Assembly (NCBI GenBank): GCA_016794985.1
Contig: JAEUIQ010000027.1
Span: forward strand, 1-64,000
Source: Planctomycetaceae bacterium
GTDB lineage: Bacteria > Planctomycetota > Planctomycetia > Pirellulales > Pirellulaceae
DNA: 64,000 nt
Direction: 5' to 3'
Shown here: piece after piece, positions 45,488-54,314 of the stretch
Position numbering within the stretch: the first letter of the stretch is position 1
Layout of the letters: each line of letters opens with the position of its first letter
Position numbers and translations under genes: made by a program
The notes under the pieces: model-generated
Seen by the model: only the letters and a program-made list of their open reading frames with translations
Told to the model about the DNA's origin: nothing
The model's database searches: none

Positions 45488-46013
45488 GATGACGTCCTCC
45501 GTAAAAACAAACTTGGCAATCCGAGCATCCTGTCGAACCACGATCTGTTTCGACTTTCGTCGACAAGATCATAACGCAAGACAATCGGTCGCCGGCTTCC
45601 AAAACCATTCCGATGTCAGTGTCTACCAATCAACCTGATCTCCATCTAACTTACTGTCGAAGATTTCAAAAGTGTCGAAGACACTTTGCGAAACAACCAA
45701 CAGCAAATCCAACTTCGATCAAGTGATCTTGGGAACCATCTCGTCCGTCCTTGTTATGACTCGCAATAACATCAATGTCGTTGCGATTCATTACTTGGTA
45801 GATGATTCCGATCCACATCCCATCGGATCCACGACATAGTTGTACGAAGCGTTTGATTTTTTTTCAACAGGTTTTTTGCTCTTGAACGCAATTTTTATCA
45901 AAATTTTTTTTATGACTCGCAACAGCCATATGATTTGTTTGCGATTCGAAGTTGCATTGCTCCCTATCATGGCATTGATCAAATCGTGTGGCGCGTGACA
46001 TCCATTGATTCCA
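45488..46013. other. AT-rich intergenic island with hairpins
   Basis: This 525-base stretch lies between the H1-like gene and the S2P protease and is clearly richer in A and T than its surroundings (T runs around 45860-45910). It contains an 8-bp hairpin AAAGTGTC/GACACTTT (45669-45687, GAA loop) and two copies of a second element: TTATGACTCGCAA at 45753 and 45910, each followed by TTGCGATTC 12-15 bases further on, with which the CGCAA part can pair. A minus-strand 63-codon frame (45791-45982) across it is unconvincing. Confidence 0.5.
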
Positions 46014-46748
46014 TTACCAGCGCCCCACTCGTTGTTGCAACTCCTGAAAATTTTGAATCGTTAGATAAATCAAAAAGATACCACTTGTAAATTGCTGATA
46101 CTGAAACGACATCGCAACCAACACGCTGCCCAAGATAATACTGATCCACAACGCAGTAATATCGCCCTGATAATGGCCTTGAAACATGCGACAAAACGCT
46201 TGGCAGATACGCCCTCCATCCAGCGGTAAGATTGGCAACAAGTTGAGAATTGGCCAGACGAGATTGCAGTACACCGCAACAAACACCATCGCCTGGTACG
46301 AAATAAAGCGGTTCGGAGGTAACGGCGGCAAATACCAAACACCAACAATCACCAATCCCAGCAACAAGAACTGAGCCACCGGACCGGCCAACGAAATCCA
46401 AACCTGATCCCATAACCCACGCATGATTCCCCGGCCGCCAACCGGCATTGCATAACCACCCATCGCATACAGTACGATCTCGGATCGAATCCTATACCAG
46501 GCCATCAGTGCTGAATGCCCCAGTTCATGAACTAGAATCGAAACGAAAACAATGACGAGCATCCCCACTAGATTGAGGACGGGATGCCCATCTGGGACAG
46601 TGACAACACCATTCCCGAGCATGATCAAGGCCATCAACCAAAAAAATGGGTGCACCATGACCGGAATACCAAAGATGCGAAACCGAATTTCGAACCCGGT
46701 GTCCTGGACCGACATAAACATAGAATTAGCTCGCCTTCGCTCCGCCAT
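46014..46748 (-). CDS. Site-2 protease family M50 metallopeptidase
   Basis: A 244-residue polytopic membrane zinc protease of the S2P/M50 class. The metal ligands are H74 and H78 in HELGH and D177 in LLPILPLDGG, and between them lies a G-rich loop with two further hydrophobic segments. There is no PDZ or CBS domain, so it belongs to the short minimal S2P group. S2P enzymes cut membrane-embedded regulators such as anti-sigma factors, but no partner is adjacent. The start at 46748 is an ATG 36 bases after the lpxB stop; ATGs at 46721 and 46715 are possible too. Confidence 0.85.
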   Translation of the reverse strand: MAERRRANSMFMSVQDTGFEIRFRIFGIPVMVHPFFWLMALIMLGNGVVTVPDGHPVLNLVGMLVIVFVSILVHELGHSALMAWYRIRSEIVLYAMGGYAMPVGGRGIMRGLWDQVWISLAGPVAQFLLLGLVIVGVWYLPPLPPNRFISYQAMVFVAVYCNLVWPILNLLPILPLDGGRICQAFCRMFQGHYQGDITALWISIILGSVLVAMSFQYQQFTSGIFLIYLTIQNFQELQQRVGRW

Positions 46749-46784
46749 TGTTCTCAAAAACCGAACTGACGCCGGTGATTCTAT

Positions 46785-48113
46785 CTACGCGGCGCGACGA
46801 CCGGTAGAACCGGATGCAGGCGACTGAAATCGAACCTGACGGGCTATCGTGGCAGCAGCCACAGAAACAGAGGCCGGAAGATCGTCGTCTGCACCGTCAG
46901 CGGCCATCGCCTCTCCGGCCACACCGGCAGCACCCGCACGCGAGCTTTTCAGTTGCTCTAAAACGTATCGGGCCGCTCGAACGGATGCCCCTGGAATCGC
47001 GTATTTCGCTTTCAACTGAACCAACTGTTGCCGCCTTCGTTCCAACTCTTCGGGATTCTGAAGCCATTGGACCGCAATCGCTGACATCTCTGGGGCAGGA
47101 TTTTTCTGCCACGCGAACTCCGGGAACGGAACACTGGGGTCGCCCCCGGTTGCTTCGCCCGCTCGCCCGGCTCGACGACTAATATCGTCCGTCGCCAACA
47201 AGTTCACCAAGGTGATGAAGCGACAAGTCATGACAAACCACTTGAGAATGGCTTGAACCCGTTTCAGACGGTAAACAATGATCGACGGCTTCAAATGGTA
47301 CATCAACTCCAGCGATACCGAACCCGAGCACGCCACACACATCGTCGAGAGTTCAATCAATTCCGGCGTTCGCTTGACGAACACATCAATCGGCAAATGT
47401 CCCGCGGCGACCACTTCGCGGACGTACTCGGCTTGCGCCGGATGATAACAGGCAACCGCAAAACTAACCGCGGGTACTTCTTGCTTGATTCGCAACGCGG
47501 TTTCCAACAGCCACTCTAAGTTTCCACGGACCTCTTGGTCTCGAGAACCCGGAAGCAACGTGATCAAAGGCCGGCGTTGATCGCCATACTCTTGCAGGAA
47601 TTCAGGGTCCAACTGCCGCGTGTGTAATTCATCAAAGTAAGGGTGTCCGACATAATTCGCCGAAACACCGCGGGCCGCAAACCAAGGCACTTCGAAGGGC
47701 AACTTGCATAAAACATGGTTGACCAAACGACGCAATTTGCGAACGCGCCATGGCAACCACCCCCACATTTGCGGCACGCCGTAATAGAAAACCGGAACCC
47801 CGTGTCGCTTGGCGGCTTTGGCAACCCACCAATTGAAACCTGGGAAGTCGATCAACACGACCGCATCAATTTGTCCTGTCGCGAAGATTCGCTCGGCCTG
47901 GCGATAATGACCCCACATTTGGGGAATGAACTTCAACGCCTGCAGAAACATGACGGCGAATGGCGTCAAATCTTGATAGATTTCGCAGCCCGCCTCTTGC
48001 ATTCGCGGGCCGCCAAATCCAACACACTGAACACCTTCGGACTGCAGTTCTCGAACCAAATTCGCGCCGTGCAAGTCGCCGCTCGGTTCTCCAACAGAAA
48101 TAAAGACTCTCAT
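46785..48113 (-). CDS. lpxB: Lipid-A-disaccharide synthase
   Basis: A glycosyltransferase joining UDP-2,3-diacylglucosamine and 2,3-diacylglucosamine-1-phosphate to make the lipid A disaccharide. The family motif VGEPSGDLHGANL lies at residues 7-19, followed by CVGFGGPRMQEAGCEIYQDL (as consecutive strands) and LLPGSRDQEVRGNLEWL (~192). The 442 residues exceed the usual ~380 by an Ala/Gly-rich C-terminal tail (residues ~395-442). No other lpx genes are in the window. The gene implies a lipid A-containing outer membrane. Confidence 0.9.
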   Translation of the reverse strand: MRVFISVGEPSGDLHGANLVRELQSEGVQCVGFGGPRMQEAGCEIYQDLTPFAVMFLQALKFIPQMWGHYRQAERIFATGQIDAVVLIDFPGFNWWVAKAAKRHGVPVFYYGVPQMWGWLPWRVRKLRRLVNHVLCKLPFEVPWFAARGVSANYVGHPYFDELHTRQLDPEFLQEYGDQRRPLITLLPGSRDQEVRGNLEWLLETALRIKQEVPAVSFAVACYHPAQAEYVREVVAAGHLPIDVFVKRTPELIELSTMCVACSGSVSLELMYHLKPSIIVYRLKRVQAILKWFVMTCRFITLVNLLATDDISRRAGRAGEATGGDPSVPFPEFAWQKNPAPEMSAIAVQWLQNPEELERRRQQLVQLKAKYAIPGASVRAARYVLEQLKSSRAGAAGVAGEAMAADGADDDLPASVSVAAATIARQVRFQSPASGSTGRRAA

Positions 48114-48152
48114 GCAACGAATCGCAGGCCGAAGGCTTCTAATGGTCCTGAA

Positions 48153-48773
48153 CTATCGGTAATAGTAGCCGTATGGGGCAGCCGGCCGCGCGTAGTAATA
48201 CGGAGCCGGTACCACATGCACCTCTTCGACTACGGTCACCGGTGGAGAATAACGAACCGGGGGAGACGCATAAACTGGAGGAGCCGCGTAAGTTGTCGGA
48301 CGTTGCAAGGCCATGATGACTCGATCGCTAACACCCTGGTTCTTCAACAGGATCAAATCGTTGGTCGTCAGCGATTGCTGAAACCCGTTTTGTTGGACGT
48401 GCGAGATGATCAGATCGTCGCCGACGCCGCTGCGAGTCAAGTGAATCACCTGATCGATGGTCACTCCCGGATTTCGGTAAACCTGTTGCTGAATTGGTTG
48501 GTACTGCGTTTGGTATTGCGGCTGGTAATAAGTTTCAGCTCGTCGCTGATCAACGCGGTCACCAATCACATTTCCAAGGATCGCACCGCCCAATGTTCCC
48601 ACGACCGCGCCCGTGATTGGATTTCCTGACTTCTTTCCAATGGCTGCGCCCGCTCCACCGCCGGCAACCGCACCCAATAAGGTCCCTTTCTCAGACGCGG
48701 ACCACTGGGCTTGCCCCATCTGGGCACTTGCCAAAAAAGTTATCAGTACCAACCAACCAAGCTTGCCGTTCAT
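48153..48773 (-). CDS. Secreted glycine-zipper protein
   Basis: A 206-residue exported protein: a signal peptide (MNGKLGWLVLITFLASAQMG, ending near QAQ) and a Gly/Ala glycine-zipper stretch (GAVAGGGAGAAIGKKSG, then GAVVGTLGGAILGNVIG) at about 35-70, as in outer-membrane lipoprotein-like Rick_17kDa/YMGG families. The middle is Gln/Tyr-rich, then a helix-forming segment with conserved-looking TRSGVGDDLIISHVQQNG, and the tail is Tyr/Pro-rich. It probably associates with the cell envelope. Confidence 0.7.
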   Translation of the reverse strand: MNGKLGWLVLITFLASAQMGQAQWSASEKGTLLGAVAGGGAGAAIGKKSGNPITGAVVGTLGGAILGNVIGDRVDQRRAETYYQPQYQTQYQPIQQQVYRNPGVTIDQVIHLTRSGVGDDLIISHVQQNGFQQSLTTNDLILLKNQGVSDRVIMALQRPTTYAAPPVYASPPVRYSPPVTVVEEVHVVPAPYYYARPAAPYGYYYR

Positions 48774-48885
48774 CCTCCAAGTCCTTTCGTATCCGTTAGC
48801 CCCATATTCCTAATATCGAATCGAACCGGCTCTCAAGATCAACTATCAGTACCAGGATTCTGAATTCAATAAAAGACGAATGCAC

Positions 48886-48922
48886 AAAAAAAACGGCCCG
48901 CTGAATTTCTCAGCGAGCCGTT
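48886..48922 (-). terminator. Rho-independent terminator of the paired Cys-motif gene
   Basis: On the minus strand a 13-bp stem (48922-48910 with 48904-48892, one G-U pair, 5-base loop) is followed by eight Ts (48893-48886). It lies 41 bases after the stop of the gene ending at 48963. It is the clearest terminator in the window. Confidence 0.85.
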
Positions 48923-48962
48923 GATAGCACTTCTCTCGACTCCGAGTGAAGAAATCAAGGAC

Positions 48963-49430
48963 TTAGTCCTTCTTTGGTTCAACTTTGGCGAATCCCTTTT
49001 CGAAGGCGTCTTTGCCGAACACCAGTTCCGATTGGGCTGCCGCGTCTTTCTCGCCTTCAACTTTGCCCTTGCAGTTGTTGCAGCAGAACTTCACTTTCGT
49101 TCCAGCCACTTCAATCTCCGTGGCGTCGTTCAATTTGCCACCCGAAATCGGGCAACCCTTTTGGGTGAACAGCTTCGTGTCGACCAACTGCTTGTTGGCG
49201 CCAACCGCGTGCTTCGCGGGATCCTTGCTAAAGTTGCCAACGCAACCTTTGCAGCAGAAGTAAACCTTAGCGCCGGCGTAGTCAACCGAAAAAGTCTCTT
49301 TGACATCCTTCTTGGGCATCAACAAACACTTGACTCCCGACAATTCCGGTTTGACTTCATCTGTGTCCTGAGCAACCGGGGCAATAAAGGCACAAGCCAA
49401 CGCCGCCAAAACGACCATCGATTTCAACAT
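48963..49430 (-). CDS. Secreted protein with duplicated TRASH-like Cys-Cys-x-x-Cys motifs
   Basis: A 155-residue exported protein. The ATG at 49430 has GGAGAG five bases upstream and leads a signal peptide (MLKSMVVLAALACAFIA). The mature part holds two similar modules, each ending in an aromatic strand followed by paired cysteines: YFCCKGCVGNF (~57-67) and KFCCNNCKGKV (~120-130). Additional Cys in VKCLLMPK and KGCPISGG precede them, as in TRASH/YHS-like metal-binding modules, which commonly bind copper or zinc. Its role in metal handling is inference. Confidence 0.7.
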   Translation of the reverse strand: MLKSMVVLAALACAFIAPVAQDTDEVKPELSGVKCLLMPKKDVKETFSVDYAGAKVYFCCKGCVGNFSKDPAKHAVGANKQLVDTKLFTQKGCPISGGKLNDATEIEVAGTKVKFCCNNCKGKVEGEKDAAAQSELVFGKDAFEKGFAKVEPKKD

Positions 49431-49754
49431 CAAAACTCTCCTATGAGCGAAAAAACGAACCGTCCAACAAGATTCCTGGCATTCGGCCCGCAACCACGTC
49501 GACCAATTGCCTAGTCTAAGTGTACCGCGAAATGGCACCGCTCGCCACTACGAAAGTTGTCATTCGTGGTGGTTTCTTGCTTTCCCCATCCCAATTTTTG
49601 CCTGCGAAAATCACCTTGACCGTGTCAAACTCGAAAAATCAGTTTTGTCACGAAGTTGGCGAGGAACGGCCTGTGGTGGTTGAAATCAAAGGCCCCGTCT
49701 TCCATACTGACCACCTCCGACGAATCCATAGGGCGACTTTTCGAAGAGGACTGG
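49431..49754. other. Divergent intergenic region
   Basis: This is the promoter-bearing gap between the TRASH-like gene and the sigma-factor gene. TTGACC at 49616-49621 could be a -35 for the sigma gene, but no matching -10 is clear. Nothing else is seen. Confidence 0.4.
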
Positions 49755-51071
49755 ATGCATCCCCACGAACACAACGGCGATCCTGACGATGAGTCATCAT
49801 CGAGCGAGAAATTTAATGCCGAATTTCAAGGCACAGCCTCGGAATTTCGCGAATTATTGAACCAGGTCATGCGGCAGTTCGGCTCATCCTTGCAGAGCTA
49901 CCTGCTGCAGCGCGGTGCGACCCGGTCCGAGGCCGAGGACGCGGTCCAGGATTTCGTCGTCAAGCAAATGGAAAAGCGGTCCATTCACGGCCGCCTGCAT
50001 TACTGGATCCATGTCAAGCAGACGCCGGAGCGCGTCACAAGCTTTCTCAAAGCTTGCGTCCTACATCAATTCATCGATCAGAGGCGAAAGCGGAGCCGAA
50101 CCGAACCCACCGTCTTTCCCCTGGGAGATTCAGCTTCAAAGCAACTGGACCGGGGCAGAGAGAAACTCGATCCGCTCGACTACACTTGGGCCGTTTCTTT
50201 GCTGCAAGTCGCGTTACTAGACTTCAAGTATTCTCAAATCGGCGACCCAGCCGCCAATCAAGGAGCCGCCACGCCCGGGACAAATGGCCTTTTGAATTGG
50301 CAGATTTTTGAAGAACAATTCGCCTCGTCGTCGACACGACGACCGAAGTTAACGATTGCGGAGATCGGTGAGAAATTGCGCCTTAGTCGCGATCAAGCCG
50401 TGTACCGGATTCAGCAAGTCCGTGAACTATTCGCCAGCCACCTGCGTCAAGCGATCATCGATTCATGCCCCGATTCCGATTCTGAGTCGCTGTTTCAAGA
50501 ACTGAAGTGCGCCCTGATTGTTGGTGGCGTATCTCTGCCTAGCTTATTGGCGGAATCGCAAGGCGCGCTAGCCGAATCGACGCTCGAAACATTCAACGTG
50601 TTTTCGTTGGCCAGCTTTGAATCAACACCAAATGACGAGGTGATCGACTTATTGACGCCCACGGCCTCAAACCCTGATGCCCGCGACGAACTAGAACTTT
50701 GGAATCTGTTGATGCGACGCGAGTATTTTTCAAGTTCTAGCAGTAAAGACTCGCCGCACGCAACCAACATCAAATCGGTCGAGGAACTCATTTTTGCCGA
50801 GCGGCCGTCGCTTGATGATCTACAAATGCTCAAGCAGTTGGCTCGGATCAAAAGCCAGACCGAGCACGGTCTTCTGAGAACGATCTATCACGTGCTCTAC
50901 GTGCTGACGATCGCCCGCGGCAAAAACGTTTATGATCAGACCATTACTTCGCTATCTCCGAAGCAACGTGTCCATTCCATCAACACAGCGATCCGTTACG
51001 AATGGCTGCCAACTGAAGTGAGCCGCGAGCTGGAATTGGCAGTCCGAGCATTTACCAAATCAGATACTTAA
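49755..51071 (+). CDS. Large ECF-like RNA polymerase sigma factor
   Basis: A 438-residue protein with an ECF-type sigma-70 region 2 (residues ~27-110: FRELLNQVMRQFGSSLQSYLLQRGA pattern, then EAEDAVQDFVVKQM and LHQFIDQRRKR) and, after a ~90-residue linker, a region 4-like helix-turn-helix (~202-235: LTIAEIGEKLRLSRDQAVYRIQQV). An additional ~200 residues have no recognised domain but end in helix-rich segments (ARIKSQTEHGLLRTIYHVL). Typical ECF factors are about 180-200 residues. The ATG at 49755 follows AGAGGA and is internal to a frame open from 49656. The stop overlaps the convergent ExbD gene by 4 bases. Confidence 0.75.
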   Translation: MHPHEHNGDPDDESSSSEKFNAEFQGTASEFRELLNQVMRQFGSSLQSYLLQRGATRSEAEDAVQDFVVKQMEKRSIHGRLHYWIHVKQTPERVTSFLKACVLHQFIDQRRKRSRTEPTVFPLGDSASKQLDRGREKLDPLDYTWAVSLLQVALLDFKYSQIGDPAANQGAATPGTNGLLNWQIFEEQFASSSTRRPKLTIAEIGEKLRLSRDQAVYRIQQVRELFASHLRQAIIDSCPDSDSESLFQELKCALIVGGVSLPSLLAESQGALAESTLETFNVFSLASFESTPNDEVIDLLTPTASNPDARDELELWNLLMRREYFSSSSSKDSPHATNIKSVEELIFAERPSLDDLQMLKQLARIKSQTEHGLLRTIYHVLYVLTIARGKNVYDQTITSLSPKQRVHSINTAIRYEWLPTEVSRELELAVRAFTKSDT

Positions 51072-51568
51072 TCCAGTCGCGCGCCTTGATCACGGAACTT
51101 GATGGAGTCCACCAATTGTTGAGTCTCGCCGGTCGGGAGTTTTCGCCCCGTGACGGCGGTTACCGCCCCAATGGTCTCCGAATATCGGAGGTCATAGTCA
51201 ATCACAAACTCCACAATCAACTTCTTGTCGGACGCCGGGTCGCGCTGACGCTCGGCCCGTTGTTGGATCTCGGCCGCCAATTTTTGAAACATGTCTTCCC
51301 CCACAAACTCGGGCAAATCATCCACCTTGATCCCACCCAAGCGTCGATTGACCCCAGATCGCAAAGTCACCACGATCGGTTGGTCCAAATCTTCAATTTC
51401 AGATTGGGCTTGCGATTGAATCGGCATTTGTATGTTGAAGTCACCTTCGAGTGCTGTGATGCGAAACGTCATGACAAAGAAGGCCAACAACTGGAATACA
51501 ATGTCGATCATCGGAGTCATTTCCAGCTCCGGCGTTTGCGTGGTTCCTTTGAGCGACTTACTAAACAT
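51068..51568 (-). CDS. ExbD/TolR family protein (second copy)
   Basis: A 166-residue inner-membrane protein of the ExbB-ExbD energy-transduction type. A single membrane segment (MIDIVFQLLAFFVMTF, with the key Asp) sits at ~22-37, and the periplasmic C-terminal domain follows. It lies 106 bases after another ExbD gene and downstream of ExbB on the same strand. Its stop overlaps the convergent sigma gene by 4 bases. Confidence 0.87.
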   Translation of the reverse strand: MFSKSLKGTTQTPELEMTPMIDIVFQLLAFFVMTFRITALEGDFNIQMPIQSQAQSEIEDLDQPIVVTLRSGVNRRLGGIKVDDLPEFVGEDMFQKLAAEIQQRAERQRDPASDKKLIVEFVIDYDLRYSETIGAVTAVTGRKLPTGETQQLVDSIKFRDQGARLD

Positions 51569-51674
51569 GTCGACCTTCTTTTGGCTGCAACACTTGTTGA
51601 CGGGTCATTCGCGTGACGACACTTTCCCGAGCCTCTCTCGACATGCGAGTGTTTCGGGATGACCTCTCAATAAC

Positions 51675-52124
51675 CTACTGAGCTCCCAAGACGCGTTCTT
51701 TGACACGCAAAGCAAAATTCGAAAGACTAGCTTTCTCGCACTCCGCCATCAGCTCCTGAACTTTGCCGGTTGGGGTGTCTTCATGAGCCCGTATCACAAT
51801 CCGAATGTCGGCAGGCTCTTTGCCTTCGCGTTTGGCATCGCGAATCTTACGTTCAAAGTAGGGCTTTAACTTGTCGCCTCGCGGAAACGAAATACTGGAG
51901 TACACCACGCTCCCTTCCGGCAACAGATTCAAAACCATTTCATGATCCGCCGCCTCGCGAGGTGGTTTGGCCAACTCACTCAGAGGCAACTCTATATCTT
52001 CACTGCGATCCACTTCCGAAAAATTGATCAAGATCATGAAAAATGCGATCAATTGAAATGTCATGTCGATCATCGCAGTCAGATCCAGTTTTTCTGGTTC
52101 TGATTGACGCCGGTCCAATTTCAT
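51675..52124 (-). CDS. ExbD/TolR family protein (first copy)
   Basis: A 149-residue ExbD paralogue with membrane segment LTAMIDMTFQLIAFFMILI (~14-32, conserved Asp) and a periplasmic domain with LPEGSVVYSSISFPRG. AAAGGAGG lies eight bases before the ATG. It follows ExbB by 64 bases. The two ExbDs differ clearly in sequence, so a heteromeric complex is likely. Confidence 0.88.
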   Translation of the reverse strand: MKLDRRQSEPEKLDLTAMIDMTFQLIAFFMILINFSEVDRSEDIELPLSELAKPPREAADHEMVLNLLPEGSVVYSSISFPRGDKLKPYFERKIRDAKREGKEPADIRIVIRAHEDTPTGKVQELMAECEKASLSNFALRVKERVLGAQ

Positions 52125-52188
52125 GGAACGGTCCTCCTTTTAGCCAGTCACAACGGAACAACATTCCCCGGAAACGGATTCAGCCGAC

Positions 52189-53007
52189 TTATTTCTTTTC
52201 CGTCGAAACGTTTTCAAAGCGATTCATCAGCTCCTGTGCCGTCATGCCGACTTCCAAGACAAGTCGGTGGACATGATTTCGCAATACGGTAAAGGCCACC
52301 ATTGCGGGAATGGCGATCGCCAAGCCCAACAAGGTCGTCACCAATGCCGTCGCAATATCCATCGCCAACCGAGTCGGGTCAGGTGTTCCACCCGATTCCG
52401 AGATTTTCTGGAAGGCCCGAATCATGCCGTCAACCGTCCCGAAAAGTCCCACCATTGGAGCAATTCGAGCGATCAAGTCCATGTAACTTAGCCGATGCTC
52501 GAGCTTCATGGCCTCATCTTCGCCCACTTCCTGCATGGCTTCCAACGACTTGGCATAACCCGATTGCAAGCGGGCCATCCCTGCCGCCAAAACTTGGCCC
52601 AAGAACGATTCATCGGCCTTCGCGGTTTCATAGGCTTCTTGATACTGCTTGGCATCCAGTTGTTGCTCGAACTGTTCCGCTAACTGCGGCGGGCAAATGG
52701 TTCCGCGGCGCGAGGACAAGAAGTTCATCACAAAAAAAGCACCTAACGTAAAACTGAGGATCATGAACACCAAAATGTAGGTGATCCCCAACGCCTGGTA
52801 CAACCATTGAAGCAGGTTCACTCGATTGCCACCTGTCTCGGCAGCGGCTGGGGCTGCCGGGGCTGCCGCCGCCTCGTCTTGTCCCCAAGCGACAGTCGCC
52901 AGATCCAACCACGCAACGCCGAACGAAGCGACCAGCGCCATCCCAAAGGCCATCGCGACAACGGCCAACCAGCGAGCGTTTTCCCGTTTATTACCCAACC
53001 AAATCAT
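52189..53007 (-). CDS. ExbB/TolQ/MotA family proton channel
   Basis: A 272-residue inner-membrane protein that with ExbD uses the proton gradient to power outer-membrane processes. An N-terminal hydrophobic segment (~14-38) and an Ala-rich linker precede the core: a long membrane helix (GITYILVFMILSFTLGAFFV), then the MotA_ExbB domain with IARIAPMVGLFGTVDGMI and the LVTTLLGLAIAIPAMVAF segment. It is upstream of the two ExbD genes and downstream of the two TPR genes. Confidence 0.9.
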   Translation of the reverse strand: MIWLGNKRENARWLAVVAMAFGMALVASFGVAWLDLATVAWGQDEAAAAPAAPAAAETGGNRVNLLQWLYQALGITYILVFMILSFTLGAFFVMNFLSSRRGTICPPQLAEQFEQQLDAKQYQEAYETAKADESFLGQVLAAGMARLQSGYAKSLEAMQEVGEDEAMKLEHRLSYMDLIARIAPMVGLFGTVDGMIRAFQKISESGGTPDPTRLAMDIATALVTTLLGLAIAIPAMVAFTVLRNHVHRLVLEVGMTAQELMNRFENVSTEKK

Positions 53008-53245
53008 TCGTTATTCAACCTTTTTCAATGAGGGTTTCAATGCCCGTGCCTGCAACTGCTTTTGATAATAATGAACTCGGTATTCCCTGACGATCCCCAA
53101 TCCTAGTGCTTTGTAAAACCTGATTCCAGATATTCAAGGCGGTTGGATCTCTCTACTTTAACCAGCCGAGCTGAGCAAAGCATACATCCGCAGTCAAAAA
53201 TCTTGGATTCAGCCCATCCCGCTTTTGGGAACGGATCGGCCTCGC

Positions 53246-54310
53246 TTAATTCGTCAATTTGGTCGCCCAATAAGAACCACCGTAACGTCCCTTTAGCTTT
53301 TCCCGAGCCTCCGTCGCGCGGTCCGTCTTTCCCGCGTCCGACCAAATCTTGATCAAGTGGAACAACGCTTCCGGATGAGCTTGAGGATTGGAGGCAAACA
53401 ACAACTCCGTGTGTAGATAGGCTAACTCCGCATCACGCATTTGGTTCGCTCCGAACTGAAGTCGGCCCAAAGCGTTGTAAGCCACGGCGTTCAAGAAAAC
53501 ATCATCGGGACTCTCGTTGGCAATGATCGCTTGAATCGCCGATACCGACGCTTCAATCCCACCATTCCCAGCTTCCGCCACATGCCCCATGATCTTGGCA
53601 GTTTGTTTCAGTCGTAAACTTTGAGCATCGGCCAGATCAAACTCGGCGGCCTTCTTAAATGATTGTGCGGCCTCGACCGGCTTGTTGTCTAACAACTGAG
53701 CGTTCCCAAGTTCCAAATATGCTTGAATCGCCGTCATTTGGTCCGCAACACCCGTTAAACCCTGAAAAGTCTCGATCGCCAAGGGCAAGCGATTCGCGGA
53801 AAAAGCCAGTTGCCCATACAACAACATCGCGCGATTGTACTGATAATGATTCTTGCCGCTTTCTTGAAACTTTCGCAACAAGCCTACCGCATCCGCCAGC
53901 GAGTGCCCCGCAACGCCCATCAAAGCCAATTCGGCTTTAACCTTGGCCGAGTAATACAAGCCATCCAACACTGTCTCCGGTCGCAAGCCCTCCCAAGACA
54001 TCCCAGCCAACTCTTTCGCGGCCTGTTCGAATTGACGTCCGTTGATTTGCTCGCGCACTTGATTCATCCGATTGGGCTCATCCGAAAACCGAATATGATC
54101 AATTTCTTGCACCGAAATTTTGGAAGCTTGACGATTCCGTTCAATACTTATTTCAGTCGCGTTCATCTCCAGCATCTTGCCGGTCAAACGTGAGTCGTCC
54201 AACTTGACGACCGTCTCCAATTGCCCGAGAGCAACTCCGCAGGACGCGCCGGTCACTGCCGCAAACCATGTGAAGATTCTCACCAAAGTCATCTGATTGT
54301 TTATCCTCAT
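53246..54310 (-). CDS. Secreted TPR-repeat protein
   Basis: A 354-residue exported protein. The ATG at 54310, 4 bases after the stop of the larger TPR gene, gives a signal peptide (LVRIFTWFAAVTGASCGVALG). Early mature residues (TVVKLDDSRLTGKMLEMNATEI) look like a short beta domain, followed by TPR-like helices from ~85 on (AKELAGMSWEGL, AMLLYGQLAFSANRLPLAIETF, KPVEAAQSFKKAAEFD). The gene's order in front of exbB suggests a scaffold for the Exb system in the periplasm. Confidence 0.78.
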   Translation of the reverse strand: MRINNQMTLVRIFTWFAAVTGASCGVALGQLETVVKLDDSRLTGKMLEMNATEISIERNRQASKISVQEIDHIRFSDEPNRMNQVREQINGRQFEQAAKELAGMSWEGLRPETVLDGLYYSAKVKAELALMGVAGHSLADAVGLLRKFQESGKNHYQYNRAMLLYGQLAFSANRLPLAIETFQGLTGVADQMTAIQAYLELGNAQLLDNKPVEAAQSFKKAAEFDLADAQSLRLKQTAKIMGHVAEAGNGGIEASVSAIQAIIANESPDDVFLNAVAYNALGRLQFGANQMRDAELAYLHTELLFASNPQAHPEALFHLIKIWSDAGKTDRATEAREKLKGRYGGSYWATKLTN

Positions 54311-54314
54311 TGAT

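Noticed and set aside
45791-45982. A 63-codon minus-strand frame in the AT-rich island
   Set aside because: Composition is Lys/Ile-rich as expected from AT-rich DNA, there is no ribosome site, and it overlaps hairpin elements.
45979-46413. Minus-strand frame of 144 codons inside the S2P gene region
   Set aside because: It is an out-of-frame shadow of the M50 gene, which has clear HELGH and DGG motifs in the other frame.
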